64,000 bases of DNA from Euwallacea fornicatus (GCF_040115645.1 NC_089552.1:1302001-1366000), one strand, 5' to 3'. Positions 48,501 to 60,124 are shown, numbered from the stretch's first letter. The notes: generated by a model from the sequence alone, not told the origin. A program made the numbers and translations.

Positions 48501-50941
48501 TCAGTGCGAAAAAATTTTAAAATTTAAAAAAGCCAGTAGCGCACAAATAACAATAATAACCGTATTTAACGCTGCCCGATTTCGACAAAATCGGCTTAGG
48601 ATTTTTACCAAAACGCGACTTTTCGTTCGTCACCCTGTGTCGTGGAAACGAAGCATTGCCGGACCGATGTGCACGTGACTTTTCGTCTCAGGGATCGCCC
48701 CTTGAAGTAGTTCGGACAGGTGCTTAAAAACGCCCCGTATAGTAAGAATCACCCTCAAAGCCTACCTACGTAGTCTCCCCATCACCTCGTGTATTACGAT
48801 GATGATAGATGGGGGGTTAGATTACTTTTCGGAGAGACGAGTAATATTTCAAGTAGGGCACGGGGCAGGGCTCTAGACAACAAGGTTTCCCTGGAATGTT
48901 AAACAGACATTCCGGCCGCCCAATCGAATACTGAGGAGGTTTAATGGGGCTCCATTTACATACTTTTTTCGCCCCGAAGAGAAGATTCCGCTTCGGGTTT
49001 TACATGAAGTCTTGTTTTGGAGGAGATGTGAAGACTGGAGCAGACAGGAGCTTTAATTAAAAGTCTCAAACGCAAATATTAGCCGACATTAAAACGTAAT
49101 TAGAAAAGAGTCCTTAAAACACTCCACTAATGCAATTTTAAATGGATGTTTACATTGGGACCGCTCCGGTCCTAACCTGTGTAAAAATTAAATTAATTGC
49201 ACCGCCCTGTTTGTTTTTCATTTAAATTTAAATTCGCCCACTCCGTTTGAGGGATGAAGCCAGCTCGTGTGAAGTGGTGGCGAATTCAAAGGGAATTTCA
49301 GGGGAAAAATTGAGAACTGTGATGCCGATAAATTGATATCCTCGTCGAACGTGCGGCTGCAAATTTGCCCAGATTTGAATGCAACCGGTGGGACATGGCA
49401 TTGCAGCGATGCATATTTATGAAGGACCCGGGATGGTATTATACATATTTACTGAGCCTTTTGTTAAGACAATATAACCTACTTAGGGGTCAAAGTGGAG
49501 ATAAGGACGCCCAAATGAGGGTGCGTCCGCTCCCAAGGAATGCCACGAAGGATTGCCCACTGAAGGCCCGGAAGGGCGGGAGCAAACTGGTCACAGGTCG
49601 GAATTCCGCCACGGCCATGTTTGAAGAATTTTTCAAAAATTTACGTGCCGTTTGGAAAAATCCGCGCGACTTGCGGCCCCACGTGATGCGTGCGTCACTC
49701 GTGCCCCTGTAGGTCACTTTGCAGTCGCCTTGGGCGGCTTCGCCGGGCGGTGGGATGCAATATTACGTGACGGGGCACACGGTGTGGATCTTTGCACAAA
49801 TGCGTGTCTTCGTCTACCTAATCTGCCCATTAGCTTCTCCTTATTATTCCCAAATTAAAGTTTTCAGGCCGGTGCCGCTGTACGATGCCGGGTGTTTAAT
49901 TTCCAAAAGATGTCAGTTTTCCCTTCTGTAAACAGGACTTTCTGAAATAAAGCCTGCGCCCGAGATATACTTAAGCCCGCAAACTTAGTCGGAGAATATT
50001 TAACAAGGAAAGTTAAAGTTAATATTACCTCAGACAGCAATATCACCGAGTAAAATAATAACGAATTATTAACAGCAACAAACTCAAACGATGATTATGG
50101 TAACGAGTTTTCTGACATTACTGCCTTTTTCTCATTATTTCGAAGTTACTCGTTTAGCAACTGCAAAATTCATGCAAATGGGACCGAAAGTAGCTGTGTG
50201 TCAGTTTGCACGGGATCATTATAACAAGGGACTCCCTAAATTTGTTCACTCACTTCTCCTTACATTAAACTCTGACGGTGGTACCATAAGGTCCGGAGAT
50301 AATTCTCATAAGCCAAATGCAGCGCATTCAGACGAATTGAGGACAAAAACACAAATATGCATGCAACAAAGTTGAGCCGTGATGCATCCAGGAGCATTCC
50401 CCATTCCCATTGTCAAACGTTTCAATTTTCGTGTTACATAATCCCTTTTGTGTGCCAGGACCGGCATCCCGGGAACGAATTACCTTAGCCAAACCTAATG
50501 CCTCCCATTCAGCACATTTCCGCCTGCAAGCCTGCAACGTTCTCACCTTTATTAACCCCACAATTTGTTCGCGTCAATCCAGAATTTCGACCGCGTTCCA
50601 GGCTGCGATCTGGATAAGGAACGTTGCGGCTGAAATTGATGATCTTTCGCTGCAGGAATTTAAGGGCAGTCGCCTCTTCATGGGTGTAGTTTAGAGGAGT
50701 TTTTCAAGATTGCAATAAGGGTCGGTGGAGTGCTCGAAACTTGGCTGAAATACTGCGAACGACCAGGAGGTGCGGGGAAGGTTCGCGCGGGGGGTTGCAG
50801 ATGTGCCGCTGCGGATTCGATTAGCTGGCGAAGTTCATGGGTCCGCGTCGTTTACAACTAGTCGGAAAGTGCTCGACTTCAAGGCGGGTACCTGCACCGA
50901 GTTCGGTACGACCCGCGCGCGAGTCGTCGAATGAGACGTGA
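48501..50941. other. Non-coding stretch, no gene recognised
   Basis: A GC-rich segment at 49500-49760 has frames on both strands. Short splice-like signals occur at 50480-50540 on the minus strand, but no exon could be assigned. Confidence 0.4.
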
Positions 50942-51026
50942 GCGCCGGCCCGCTCTCCAGACCTCGCTCCGCTGGATTTCCTCCTCGGGGCCGCATCAAA
51001 AGGCACGTCGCCGAACTGCCGCGGGA
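50942..51026 (+). pseudogene. DUF4817-type transposase fragment
   Basis: After a stop, the plus strand reads APARSPDLAPLDFLLGAASK, the third-catalytic-residue block of the family. Conservation ends within about 30 codons. The fragment lies about 290 bases downstream of the end of the unidentified minus-strand gene, on the other strand. Confidence 0.75.
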
Positions 51027-51317
51027 AAATGGCGTCAGTTTTCACTATCTTGTATTTCGCCCCGGGGAGGGGGGTCGTTAATGGATCCTTTGAAAAATCC
51101 CTTTCGGGAGAGATAATAAGGAAACATTGTGTTCATCAAGGCGTCGTTATTTCGCATATGGGTGCGGCGAGAGATGCGAGTTTTCAAATTTATTTCTCGA
51201 TCGTCCCCGAAGTCAATTGCGCCCGTCACGGGTTCGCTAAAAGAACCACAAAAAGCTCGTTGTGTTGTCGAGTAGTTTTTTGTTCCCCTAAATTCACCTC
51301 GCGGCGTTTGCTCTCTA

Positions 51318-51422
51318 TTAAGCGACGCACCGGCCGTTCATCTCGGCCTCCGCGTCCCCTCTGTATCGAAAAAATTCAGGTAGATGACAGACGGCCTTCC
51401 ACGAGATGTCGCATCTGGAAAA
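51318..51422 (-). CDS. Possible last exon of the unidentified gene (34 codons plus stop)
   Basis: A strong acceptor (gattgtgttcttccag) is followed by 34 codons and TAA in phase 0. The peptide includes FSRCDISWKAVCHLPEFFRY and ends EAEMNGRCVA. Joined to the two upstream exons this would give a protein of about 163 residues. A second AG eight bases further on would give a shorter end instead. A minus-strand AATAAA at 51189-51194 could be the poly(A) signal. An open run of 34 codons can arise by chance, so the support is the acceptor, the matching phase and the position 394 bases downstream of exon 2. Confidence 0.3.
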   Translation of the reverse strand, partial: FSRCDISWKAVCHLPEFFRYRGDAEAEMNGRCVA

Positions 51423-51815
51423 CTGGAAGAACACAATCTTAGAGGAATTTATGGGGGCCATTTTCGGAAAGCGCGATTTTTCTCGGTTTCTCTCAGGGGA
51501 AATTTTCCCCTCTAGTGTAACATGAAATATAAATAATGCTTATTTATTTTTGAAGCGCGCGAACGTTGATTAGGACAAAAGCTCCCCGAAAAATGGGGTC
51601 CCTGATAAATAGGGAGCCCATCATGATCTCCTAAATTATGTTAAACGTTTAAATTCCCGGAAAGTTATTATTCAGTTTTATTTTTTGGTTTTTGCTTCCA
51701 TCGGTAGTTCCGCCTCGGGTGGGTTATCGGTTGTGCGCGCCGCAAAGTCTTTCTATTACTCACAGAACCGTCCGTTCATAACTGCAACACACCGAAGTAT
51801 GTCAAAAATTACAAC

Positions 51816-52133
51816 CTCGTATACAGCACAAAAGCGACTTCGCATAATCAATTCCGGGGAAATTCCCCCGGGCTGAATGCGCTCAATAAATAATTCCACC
51901 TTGCCAAAGGGCCATTGTGTAGGCCCCAGGCCAGGGTAGGTCCGACGGGCAATCGAGGGCAGTAGGCGCTGCCCTTCGGCCCCCGATATGATAAGTTCCT
52001 TTCCGTTCACCAGGCTGTCACATTTGTCCGGCTTTGCTTTGGCCCGTCGCACCTGCGAGTAATAACAGTAGACCCAGTAGTTCGATTCGTCATTAAACGG
52101 ATGCAAATTTATTGCCAGTAATTCAATTGTGTC
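51816..52133 (-). CDS. Middle exon of an unidentified gene (106 codons, phase 0 at both ends)
   Basis: On the minus strand 106 consecutive sense codons run from an acceptor (gccctag) to a possible gttgta donor. The peptide looks like real protein. It begins DTIELLAINLHPFNDESNYW and contains WVYCYY, KPDKCDSLVNGKELIISGAE, GLGPTQWPFGKVELFIERI and RSRFCAVYE. Alternating hydrophobic residues, aromatics and paired cysteines recall a beta-sandwich such as a CUB-like domain, but that is a guess. Codon choice is mixed and GC is higher than in the flanks. If the donor is not used, the frame continues to a stop at 51756 (adding VVIFDILRCVAVMNGRFCE), so this could be a terminal exon. The acceptor has a poor pyrimidine tract, which is the weakest point of the model. 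I do not recognise the family. Confidence 0.6.
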
Positions 52134-52595
52134 CTAGGGCTTAGTCCATGTTTGTGTTAAGCAGAGTGTGGAAATTTAAAAATATTGCTAAACGCTTTTA
52201 GTGAGCTTCCTGTACGAATCGTAGTTTTTCGATGCAGGTCTGCAGTTCTGCCATTTCGCGCTCTACGCGCCCGTAGTTTCCGTTTTACGCGCTCGTAGCT
52301 GGTTTTAAGCGCCCGAACTATTCTCATCGAATACTTTTACTTGCTCCTAATTTCTCCCTATGTATTTGTAATCGTGTTTTCGCGGCGCTGGCCGGTCTAT
52401 ATACTACGTGTACATACGCCCGAGTTGTGTTTTCTATTCCCTTGTGCTCGCAATTTTTCTAAGCTTCCAGTCTTATATTAAAACGTTTTTCAGCGCGCTT
52501 TCCACTCGGGCAGGGAAAAGAAAATACCGACGGGGCGGGGGCAATGGGGCGCGGACAAACGTATTTCCGAATGGTTAAAAGTAACATTTACCTAC

Positions 52596-52664
52596 CTCGT
52601 CTTTATGTTTTTTGCCCATTATGGCCTTGAGGAAACGTTCAAAATTCCAATTTTCCGGCTTCAT
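52596..52664 (-). CDS. Possible first coding exon of the unidentified gene (23 codons)
   Basis: An ATG with a good context (gcgcaATGA) starts 23 codons, beginning MKPENWNFERFLKAIMG and ending KKHKDE. They end at a GAG|gtaggt donor on a codon boundary. A stop lies in frame 24 bases upstream of the ATG, so the frame cannot extend far unless spliced. The exon lies 462 bases upstream of the 106-codon exon and joins it in phase 0, giving ...KKHKDE-DTIELL. There is no signal peptide, so if this is the true start the product is probably intracellular. The alternative is that the exon belongs to another transcript or is chance. Short length limits confidence. Confidence 0.4.
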
Positions 52665-52988
52665 TGCGCTTGCGCATTTCAATTATTTTTTCCTGCTTTT
52701 CTATCGCGATTTATATCTTTTACATTATATTTTATTATGTACACTGCACTTCTATAGAAATAGCTGGCCCGTCGACATGAATTTATATTTATTGCTGATT
52801 AATTATTTTTATTTTATCAAATGCCGGCATTAATAATGGAAGTTAAAAAAAACGTCCGTATAGGATTTTGAACAGGCTAGGAACGCGAGATTGAATAATA
52901 TTGTCAATGGGTTTTTTTGGAACGCTAATTGCTCAAATATCAATAATAAATCGTTATAGGAATACGGTAAATAATTTAAACCGGTATA

Positions 52989-53244
52989 CAGGGTGATTCG
53001 CGCGCTCTCGCAGTTTTTCTTGGAGAGTTTCGCATTTTCCGAAACCGCAGGCCACCTTGAGGGCGGGGGCCCGGCGCAGCGAAACGCGTTATTTTCACAA
53101 ACGAAACGTAGGGAGCTTTGCAACGCTCAGCACGTCCTCGGCCAGTCGGCTCTCCAGACCTCGCTCCGCTGGACTTTTTTCGCCACTTTGAAAATATCGA
53201 ATCGATTCTTGTGGTACGCCATATTGTGGCCGTGCAACGCCCTG
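52989..53244. mobile_element. 256 bp deletion derivative of a DUF4817-type transposon
   Basis: Ends cagggtgattcgcgcg (left) and cagggcgttgcacgg (right, reversed), each with TA directly outside. The interior keeps RVIFTNET (first catalytic block, Asp changed to Asn) and, 20 codons later in another frame, VGSPDLAPLDFF (third block). An internal deletion has therefore removed about 100-150 residues between them while leaving both ends. Confidence 0.8.
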
Positions 53245-54417
53245 TACCCGTGTGATATAACAACAATAAACAAAATTTCAAACAATGCCAACAATATAAT
53301 CGTAGATTTCAATATCAGCCGCTTATTGGAGCAATTAATTGGTTAAATACGTCAAAAATGATTCATGTATTGACATTTAATGTATCAATAAATTAACACT
53401 TAGGTATAAATGTCCACAAGTACCAAACAATTATTTAATAACACGTAATTTTAAACGAAATTGCTAACCCGTTTGATTCTAGCGCTCGGATACTGATATG
53501 TTTGAGCCGTCACCAGAAGGGCCCAAAAATTCAGTTCAGTTCGAAATGAGTACAATTTTATCGATCGTACAAAGAATTTTTGTGACATTCAAGGTGTAAT
53601 TTTTCACTCATAATAATTTCAACAATGTTTAAATCATGCCTTAATAGCACCGTAGCGATGAGAGGTGGCGTTTAAAAGAGTATGTGAAGAATGCGTTTAA
53701 TGAGGTTGTCACTCATTTTTCAATTTAGTTTCAACGTAAATAAGACTCTGGAGTCTCAGAAATGCAATTTCAAGAGCCTTCTTTTGCGAGGCACTTCCAA
53801 GGGCGAGATAATTGATATTAAAGTCAGTCCGCATCTAGGGAACCGAAAGAGGCGGAACAATCCGACCAGCGCGGGCCGACACAACTCATCTACCCGGGCA
53901 TTCAAAACTGTTGCTCGTCCTATCAGATCGACGTCAAAATTTTGGAGGGGGGTTAAAATCCGGGTACTTCCCGTCCCTTTGAAAAATTCCAGGAAAATTC
54001 GAATCTTTTTGGGGCGAAGTTTGTTGCTCTAAGTCGCAATTATCGATTCTGTATTGAACCTGGATACCTCTCTCGAAGCTCTGGGACCTCTAAAATGCAA
54101 TTTAAAGAACCTTCGTTGCGAGGCACGTTCCACAGAGACAAGATCAATATTTAAGGTAGTCCGCATCTCGGGATTTGCGAGATCCGAGGCAATCCTTCTA
54201 ACGCGGGCCAATGGAGCTCATCGAGGCGATCAATTTGCTCTCTGTATGTAAAGCAACTGCTCTATGGATTCCCAATAGATCGACGTTTACATCTTATGTT
54301 TTGTTTTGATACACCTCCCTGCATATACCACTTAGTAAAACTACTTTAGTATGGTGAATAAAATAGGGGCGCCATATGCGCCATACATCCCAGTATTTTT
54401 CCTACTTTAGCAACGTA
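53245..54417. other. Non-coding stretch, no gene recognised
   Basis: Two loosely similar segments occur: 53735-53960 (tctcagaaatgcaatttcaa, then gcgaggcacttcc) and 54060-54215 (cctctaaaatgcaatttaaa, then gcgaggcacgttcc). They form a diverged direct repeat with a spacing of about 330 bp. Confidence 0.55.
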
Positions 54418-54424
54418 CAAGGAC

Positions 54425-54900
54425 TGTTCCAGAAGTAGCTGGCTTGAAGCCAGAAGGAAAAAAACTGGAAAATTTTGCTTTGTGTTTCAACGTGGTCACT
54501 TCTAAGATTGACGCACCTTTCCCAACGACGTCCTATAGGTCTGATGGCCTGCTTGTGGTAAGGAGCCTCGAATACTTCTAAATAGGCATCAAACTCGGAC
54601 TACACCTCTTCGTTAATGGGCAGATCTCTTCCCACCACGACATTTTTGCTTATGTGTAAATAGAAGATAATAAAAAGAGGATGGGGGGGGATAATCTGGA
54701 TCTGGTGAATGGAGGGGGAATAGTGTGGATTTGGCGAATGGAGGGGGGGGGGGCAGTCTGGATATAGTGAGTGGGACTGGCAGGGAAAAATTTCGAAACG
54801 AAGTTGATTGATTTTGGTCCTAGCTATGACGGAAGTATGGACTGACGCGTTGTCTTGATGACCAAAACCTCATTTTTCGTCAAATGCGGTCGCTTTTTCC
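54425..54900 (-). pseudogene. Mariner transposase remnant (second catalytic motif to C-terminus)
   Basis: Minus-strand blocks in order: KKRPHLTKNEVLV, then after a frame change HQDNASVHTSVIARTKINQL (second catalytic Asp), RFEIFPCQSHSLYPDC (start of the HPPYSPDLAPSD block), then a tandem repeat, a YYLLFTHKQKCRGGKR stretch, and finally LPINEEV, SEFDAYLEVFEAPYHKQAI and RRWERCVNLRSDHVET (the typical mariner ending). One stop follows EEV and at least two frameshifts are present. The DNA-binding domain and first catalytic block are not recognisable upstream. Confidence 0.88.
54681..54775 (+). repeat. Minisatellite, ~38 bp unit, about three copies, inside the mariner transposase
   Basis: Units of the form tctggatctggtgaatggag plus a G-run recur about every 38 bases, with G-runs of 8, 5 and 13. 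It lies exactly where the YSPDLAPSD motif should be encoded. Confidence 0.8.
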
Positions 54901-55403
54901 TACCAACTACTAGCTTGAAACGCCCACACGTTTTCGTTGATTTCGCGCACGCCTTTCCCGTATCCAACTGCGCGTTCAAACTGCGCAGTCCAGTACTTTT
55001 GGACATACGTGCCTTCCGGCGCAGACTCACGGATTTTGAGCGCAATTTCTGGAGGGGTCAGATCTGGAGGTGTCAGATCTGGAGCGCGTCTTGGCCGCTC
55101 GTGCGGCCGCGTTTAAACTTTGCCGCTCAAAATTTTAGTTTCCAACGAAGGGCCGGACTCCTCCGGAGCAGGATCGAGCTCCGCTCTGACGTTGGACGGA
55201 TTTCAAGACCTTCGAAATGAAAGTATTGGGTCACGCAGCGATGGCCAGTTTCGCGCATGTCCCACTCAAATCGGCCTCAAAACAGACACGAATCGAGTTT
55301 AGACATGAGCCTTTTAAGGTTAGGTCTTTGTGATGCGGGCAAATTTTTGACAAGAAAAAGCGCCACCTGTGTGTCGCGTCGGGTACTTCTGGAACTATCC
55401 CCG

Positions 55404-58400
55404 TACACGCAGCGAAAACAAAGTGGAAACTACGCTTTCTTGCCTTTCAACCCCACAAACTCATTTATATCCTAAACACAGCTGAGTGCACCTAATCAAC
55501 AAACGATCATCATTAATCTACAAACCGCAATTCTGCCTCGCGATTGCCGCATTTCACCGCACAAACTAGGTCTTGCCCTCAACTATAAATTCCATTGTAG
55601 CGCCACATTAGTCACTACCTAAATCTTACAATATACAAACACAGCAAAAAGTGCATAATTTATGTTTCAATATCCAGACAAAACTGGCTAATTGTAGTGA
55701 TATGTGATAGGACAACCGAGGGCAAAACCAAATGCACGCATCCGGCCTAGGATTAATGCATCTACTTGAGATGAGTCTGTCTATATCTGGATTCAAAGCA
55801 TTCTGCACTCATAGATAATGCATAGAAGTGATCTAGTATGTATTAGCTAATCCATTACGTCAAGGGTTCAAATTAAAACGGGGATGTGCTTGGCTTTAAT
55901 GGAAGTTATCATGGGGATTCATGAAGATTTCCTGTCTGCGTTGGGAAGGAAATTGATGTGTGTTTGTCGAGTCGTAAAGAGTTTTTTTTTTTTTCTGACG
56001 ATTGATGTAGATGGGGAAATCTCTTTATTCATTATTGCTGTTGCGAATTTATACAAAACTCTCGTCTCAGAGCAATCCATTTTAAATTAAATTAACTCTG
56101 CTAGCACAGAGGTATCTCGGGAATGATTTTGCAAAATACAAAGTCACTTACCGAATACAGCATGCTTTTCGAACGAAGTGTATCGATTTCGAATCAGAAT
56201 TCAGTGCAAAAAGGACAATTTCCAGGTTTCTGGGAAGGGCGCACAAAGAGCCGTTGCAGGTTTTTGTACGTGTCACTTTAGCCGATGACATTCTATTTAA
56301 TGTGCAAAGAAATGAATTAATGTGTCAGCTAATATTGGCTTTGTAACTTATTTTCCTCTCCCTCCGTCCTGTACAGAGTGGGTCAACGTTCACGGTCACG
56401 CAGGATATCTCGGGAATCATACGGGATAGGGAAAAACGAATGGGGCAAGCAGTGGGTCCTTTCTGGAGCCCAGTGGGGAGGGCGTTCTCGGCAGTCGAAC
56501 TTTCGAGCCGCCGGCGAAAGTCCGTTTTTCAGCCTTTTTGGACAGACCGTCCGTGCAGTCCGTCCTCGCCATATTTGGCAAAACTCGACCGCAAAGCCCC
56601 AACCTGTTGTCCTCCATTTTCGGCACAGAAGTCGCATCGTTTCCCAACGCGTTCAAGTGCATTAAAGATGTGCATATTGGAAATCACACTCAATAAAGCT
56701 TTGTCGAAATTCGTGAATGTTTCGATGGTTTTGCCGCACACTCCGGCCCTTGTGGACCCTCAAAAGAAAGCCGGCATAAGGTGGTTCATTTGCTGAGTTA
56801 CCGAGAGCTCGTTTTGGTGAGATCAGTTCCGACAATTTGTAGGTTGAAGGAAAAACCGGCGGAGGGCGTCGCGAAGGGATGAACCGGCATGTTCTGAGGG
56901 AGATTTCACATCGTGAAAAAAAGATAGTTAGACTATCGAGGGGAGAAACCGATGTACAAAACTGAAAGCTTGACCGTATAGAGAATGAAATGGTCTCTCC
57001 AACGAGGAGTGACATGACTCCTCTTCCAGTTTGAACATTTCAAAGCAGTGGTGTCCAGGGGTGGACGGATCCCATTTCGAACGCAACCCTTTAACCAAAT
57101 GATGCCCCCCTCCCTCTCAAAGTTGACGCTCTTTGTAGCGAACGACGGGAAAGCTATTCAGGATGGGCACTTTTCCCCGGGACACGCTGTATATTTGAAG
57201 AAAGCCGTCTTTTCGTTGCTACAGACAAATTGGATGAATTGTAGGAATTTCCTGAAAATCGTCGGAATCTACTTAGAAAAAACGGGTCTAGCAGCTTAGT
57301 GCAACTAACGGAGTTACTAAATGCCGGAGATTTATCAAAAATCTATAAACCGGGCTGTTGCTTCTGGCTTGAAAATTAACCGATCGACAATTTTTGGTCC
57401 CTCCACTAGAATTATCCCCAAAGGAGACGGCGAAAGCGCTCCGGCCGCTTTCTCTATCTCCTACAGTTCCCGAGATTTTCCACGAGGACTTGGAAATGCG
57501 ACACCCCCCGCGCAACCGATACCGACAACCTTATCAATTCAAGAAGAGCGATAAAAAAAATATATCAGATCAGCGGGACACTATGGCGCATTCGGGAATG
57601 AAGCAGTAATGCGGGACACTGTATACTTTGAATTCCAAACGACTTTTGTCAATATATTTCTGTAGGAGCTCACGCACAAACAATAAAGCCAAATGTCTTT
57701 TATTGCGGTTTTACTCCAAATTTAAACGTATACAGTCGAGAAAATCGTAAAAATGGTTTATGCCTTTAGCCACGTTCCCGGATCACAATATGTGATGTCC
57801 TGGTGGTAAACATATTACGCGGATCTTGCCGATTTCGAGAATTTATAATCCGCCTCAAAATTTAAATGACCCATGACTCCAGCTTTATGTGCGAGCTGCG
57901 AAGGGCTCGGAATTAGAGAAGGGGATTTAAATATTATAGCAAAATGGTCTATTTATAAGGACATAAAGAATGATGCATTCGGCCTCGGTATGACAGGGAG
58001 ATGTAAAATGCACTTTTCCTTCCGACGTGGGCCCCATTGATCTAAAATAATGCACTATCGCAATTCACTCGGTCGCTCATTTAAATTCATACAATTCTCC
58101 CGAAAGGGGACATTCCCTTATCTCCGCAGCCATAATTTAAGAACACAGTCTTCCATGCCTTTGTGTGGCTGGCACTAAAAATATTCCGCGTGCATAATTT
58201 AAACAGGAGCTGTCATCCCCATAAAGATCCCGTTACGACCTTGGCCGGGGAAGGGTTATAAAACGTCCCTTAGGGATTAAAATTGAGTACTCCTAAAAAT
58301 TTTTTACTCCCCTCTTATTATTAAAGAGTTTTAATGCGTTATGAACATAAAAAAATAAATAAATTGTCAGAGAATGTTTACAATTTACTCGCACAATTAC

Positions 58401-58533
58401 TACAAATTATCCACTGAGTGGAAGTCTAAAGCGGTCGTGGACACATGGGGCGAAGTACTTAATTTATTCCATTTGACCATAAGAGCGTGATTATGAACGA
58501 CGATAAATGTTATCCGTCGAGTCACAGTCAATG
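55404..58533. other. Non-coding stretch with possible MITE ends
   Basis: End-like motifs tacagagtgggtc at 56372 and acacgctgtata at 57182 could bound an ~820 bp non-autonomous element. Another gacactgtata lies at 57605. No transposase coding was found. A 46-codon minus-strand frame ending at a gtaagt donor (56150) could be a small exon, but it is equally likely to be chance. Confidence 0.4.
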
Positions 58534-58915
58534 TATGTGATCTGACCATGACCAAATTGCGATCCAACCCATCACCGGACTGTGATCTGACCAATGGCCA
58601 GCCTGTGATCTGACCATGACCAAACTGCGATCCAACCCATCACCGGACTGTGCTCTGACCCATCACCGGACTGTGATCTGACCATAACCAAATTGCGATC
58701 CAACCCATCACCGGACTGTGCTCTGACCAATGGCCAGCCTGTGATCTGACCATGACCAAACTGCGATCTACCCCATCACCAGACTGCGATACGAACATGA
58801 CCAGGCTGTCGTCTAACCACGTCCGTTGTGCGATCAGGCCGTGACCGGGTTGCGATCTGACCACGTCGGGAGCGTGAGCCGACCACGACCGGACCGTGAC
58901 CTGGCCGTGTGTTGG
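58534..58915 (+). repeat. Minisatellite, 22-23 bp unit, about 17 copies with higher-order period
   Basis: Units follow ctgtgatctgaccatgacca or ctgcgatccaacccatcacc. They alternate, and a block of six units repeats after about 136 bases (58554 and 58690). Units become more diverged toward the right-hand end. The long minus-strand frames here simply read through the repeat. Confidence 0.93.
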
Positions 58916-60057
58916 GCCGGCCCTATGAATCGCCCTTTAACGTATTTGTTTTTCGATATTATTAATGAGTTCCATTATCAGATCGGCTGCAAATAAATTC
59001 CCGCGAAGGTAATTGTTGTTTCAATAGGAACCGCCGAGGATTAGCACCACAATACATAACGACGATATAAAAAATATTCATCGATTGTTGAATAAATATA
59101 TCGGCGGCCTGTAGCCATGATCAAAATAAATGTGATAAAGCTATCTGCGCCTTTATTTAGAGCTAAATATGAAATAGTGAGGCTAAAATTGTTAATTTAG
59201 TTGCGTAATGTGTTGTATTTATTGTTTAATCAAATTTTACGATTTTAACTAATGAATTTTTGAGTATGTTCAATTAGTAGGGCTGCGAGTGTCTCGTTTT
59301 ATATGGCCGATGCTCTGTTAATCAAGACTGAAACTCACGGAGAAGCACTGTACAAAAATTTCTAGTTACTCCCATTTCTTATTTTCCCTCGCCTCCGCCT
59401 TTCTGTCACTAAAAGCGCAAAAATGCAGACGAGCTCATTTGATCGCGTCTCTAATTCAATATACAGAGTGTCCCGTTCTCACGCGGGCGCTGCAAGGGTC
59501 CGATCGTGGGGCCTGTGGAGCAGCGTGTGGACAATAAACAATACAAACAAATAAATGGGGACAAACCCCTTTTGACTTTCAGTCTCAATTTTTTTTCCAT
59601 TTTTGTCCGTCCTATTCGGCACTCCATCTATTTCCCTCCTCATTATCAATCTCGTCTATTTTTCTTTCGGCTCTCATTAATTCAGGCCGAAACCTGAACT
59701 TCCGTAAAAACTCCCGAAGACCGATTTAGTTCATCATTACGATTATACACGTATTCGGTCCCTCCATCGGCACTTAATGCGAGCGGGAATGCCTCACCTT
59801 CTAGGTTCGTCGAATTGAGGGCCCATCCGAACCCAACGAAGGTCTCACTAACCCGAAGTTATTACGTCGTACATCGCACCCCAAACTCGATTTCTCCCTT
59901 AATCCCAAATCTCTTTAAATATTTACCATACGTTCGACTAATCCGGGGCTTATCGCATAATAATCATCAACACCTTATCATCGTCGCATGTTTATTTCCG
60001 CACGAAGGGGCGCCTTATGGGGCGTCATCCCTAAATAACGTTTATCGAAAAGTCAAG
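58916..60057. other. Non-coding stretch, no gene recognised
   Basis: AT-rich. An end-like tatacagagtgtcccg lies at 59460 with no convincing partner nearby. Confidence 0.4.
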
Positions 60058-60124
60058 TGTGCACACACAGACACACACACTCACACACACACACACACAC
60101 ACACACAGGCACACTCACACACAT
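60058..60124 (+). repeat. (CA)n microsatellite
   Basis: Interrupted CA repeats of about 65 bases, with the longest pure run near 60084-60107. Confidence 0.95.

Larger units (their letters stand above)
54418..55403 (-). mobile_element. Mariner-family transposon relic with terminal inverted repeats
   Basis: The left end is caaggactgttccagaagta, and the right end, reversed, is cggggatagttccagaagta. TA dinucleotides lie directly outside both ends. The 986 bp length is short of the usual ~1.3 kb. Transposase coding runs on the minus strand, and a tandem repeat at 54681-54775 lies inside it. Confidence 0.88.

Noticed and set aside
58640..58864. 74-codon minus-strand frame with repeated VRSQ and GDG/GHG motifs
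   Set aside because: It is simply the translation of the 22-23 bp minisatellite.
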